Positions 24,174 to 25,081 of a stretch of 25,081 nucleotides of DNA are shown in pieces; the first letter of the stretch is position 1; each line of letters begins with the position of its first letter. Location of the stretch: the NCBI GenBank assembly GCA_900757705.1, contig CAAEOW010000029.1:1-25081 (forward strand). Direction: 5' to 3'. A program made the translations under genes and the position numbers. A model generated the notes under the pieces. That model saw only the letters and a program-made list of their open reading frames with translations. It ran no database searches and had not been told where the DNA came from. The DNA comes from an uncultured Collinsella sp. (lineage in GTDB: Bacteria > Actinomycetota > Coriobacteriia > Coriobacteriales > Coriobacteriaceae).

Positions 24174-25081
24174 TTACATCCCTGTCAACAACACGACATC
24201 TAGAATCGTCACGATGGCACCGATCCCTACAAGCAGCGCGTTGAGTGGGCGCGAGTTGGCGTATTTGCCCATGACGCGGGGTGAACTGGTGAGCCGTATG
24301 AGCACAAAGACCGTAATCGGCAGCTGAAGCGACAACAGTGCCTGACTCCAGATGAGACCTTCAAAAGGATTTGGGACGACCAGGCACGCCGCCACTGCGC
24401 CGACGAAACTGGCCGCCACCCCGATCGAGGAATGTCGGTCGTGTATGTCGTATTCCTCGTCGAACATGCCCGCGGTGATGGTGCCCGCCGCCATACCCGC
24501 CGTCACACTACTCGATAGTCCCGCGAACAGCAGCGCTACCGCAAAGATGGTCGAGCTCGCCGGGCCCAAGATGGGGGAGAGCGTGGCCGCTGCGACGGCG
24601 AGGTCGTCTACGACCATGCCGTGCGCAAAGAAGGTCGTTGCGGCCAGGATGACCATGGCCGAGTTGATTGCCCAGCCCACGCCCATCGAAAAGAGCGTGT
24701 CGAAGAGCTCGTAGTGCAGACGTTCTTCGATAACTTGCTCGCCTTGGCCTTCGAAGTGCATGGATTGGATGACCTCGGAGTGCAGAAAAAGGTTGTGTGG
24801 CATAACGACCGCACCCAGGACACTCACGATAATCGTTGCCGAGTCGGCAGGCATGCTGGGGATGATCCAGCTTGCGGTTGCTTGCGGCCAGTCGACTTTG
24901 ACCAGCGCGAGCTCTGCTAAAAACGAGAGTCCCACCACACCCACGAAGGCGATGATCCAGCGTTCGGCGCGCTTGTAGGAGCTCGTCATGAGCATCGCCA
25001 TCGATACTGCCGCCACGATGACGCAGCCCGCGCGCACGGGCAGCCCAAAGAGCATTTGAAGGGCAATCGCGCCGCCCAGGA
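24174..25081 (-). CDS. Nramp family divalent metal transporter (cut by right edge)
   Basis: This is the C-terminal part (about 300 residues) of an Nramp/MntH-type proton-coupled Mn2+/Fe2+ importer. The minus-strand frame is open to the last base of the window (LGGAIALQMLFGLP precedes the first Met), so the start lies outside. At least eight hydrophobic segments are seen. The TM6 signature is intact in VLGAVVMPHNLFLHSEV, including the metal-binding Met and the following Pro-His-Asn, which favours transition-metal rather than Mg2+ transport. The TM1 DPGN motif would lie beyond the edge. It is convergent with the rubredoxin gene, with two hairpin repeats between them, and ends in TAA. Confidence 0.93.
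   Translation of the reverse strand, partial: LGGAIALQMLFGLPVRAGCVIVAAVSMAMLMTSSYKRAERWIIAFVGVVGLSFLAELALVKVDWPQATASWIIPSMPADSATIIVSVLGAVVMPHNLFLHSEVIQSMHFEGQGEQVIEERLHYELFDTLFSMGVGWAINSAMVILAATTFFAHGMVVDDLAVAAATLSPILGPASSTIFAVALLFAGLSSSVTAGMAAGTITAGMFDEEYDIHDRHSSIGVAASFVGAVAACLVVPNPFEGLIWSQALLSLQLPITVFVLIRLTSSPRVMGKYANSRPLNALLVGIGAIVTILDVVLLTGM

Overview
The window is a GC-rich, gene-dense bacterial chromosome segment. It most resembles Coriobacteriia (Actinomycetota), with Collinsella the closest guess. That guess rests on the look of the proteins, the actinobacterial style of RF2 (one continuous frame with no programmed frameshift), the split transketolase, the Ala/Lys/Glu tail on L31, and several families of short hairpin repeats. 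No 16S or other taxonomic marker is present, so the genus is inference.

Layout. 1-425: the tail of an ABC transporter ATPase, cut by the window edge, and a possible permease remnant. 349-966: rpmE (L31) with promoter, structured leader and terminator. 968-5237: degenerate hairpin repeats, then secA-prfB overlapping by one base and ending in twin terminators. 5252-6208: a YitT-family membrane protein behind a leader terminator. 6416-8269: transketolase N- and C-terminal halves. 8271-9199: a zinc-ribbon membrane protein on the minus strand, bracketed by two copies of a 67-bp inverted-repeat element. 9326-9448: a long nested hairpin, either a candidate structured RNA or a mobile palindrome. 9562-11747: ftsE-ftsX. 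11825-14013: rnr (RNase R). 14078-15537: a serine recombinase and a VanZ-like membrane protein. 15560-20077: a MurNAc utilisation cluster (RpiR/MurR-type regulator, MurQ etherase, MurP-type PTS EIIBC, MupG-type 6-phosphomuramidase). 20170-21012: an Spx/ArsC-like protein and a minus-strand hypothetical. 21205-21484: a tRNA-Gln/tRNA-Glu unit. 21543-22920: a TPR protein overlapping smpB. 22933-22999: a third 67-bp element. 23019-23942: a flavin reductase-like protein and a short rubredoxin. 24007-24145: two related hairpin repeats. 24174-25081: an Nramp metal transporter cut by the right edge.

How the genes fit together. Much of the window is housekeeping: translation and rescue (L31, RF2, SmpB, tRNAs), protein export (SecA), cell division (FtsEX), RNA decay (RNase R) and the pentose phosphate pathway (transketolase). 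The accessory theme is cell-wall sugar salvage. MurP would import and phosphorylate MurNAc or MurNAc-GlcNAc, MupG would split the phosphorylated disaccharide, MurQ would remove the lactyl ether, and the RpiR regulator would sense the intermediate.

The strongest second-look signals are these. (i) RF2 carries SPT instead of the usual SPF stop-codon recognition tripeptide, and TAG is the commonest stop (13 of 24 genes) despite high GC. (ii) There are three families of inverted-repeat elements, one of which supplies the C-terminus and stop of a gene. (iii) The 123-nt nested hairpin lies upstream of ftsE. (iv) Intrinsic terminators sit directly upstream of the ribosome binding site in at least three genes. 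I did not find a clearly new multi-gene defence or biosynthetic system.
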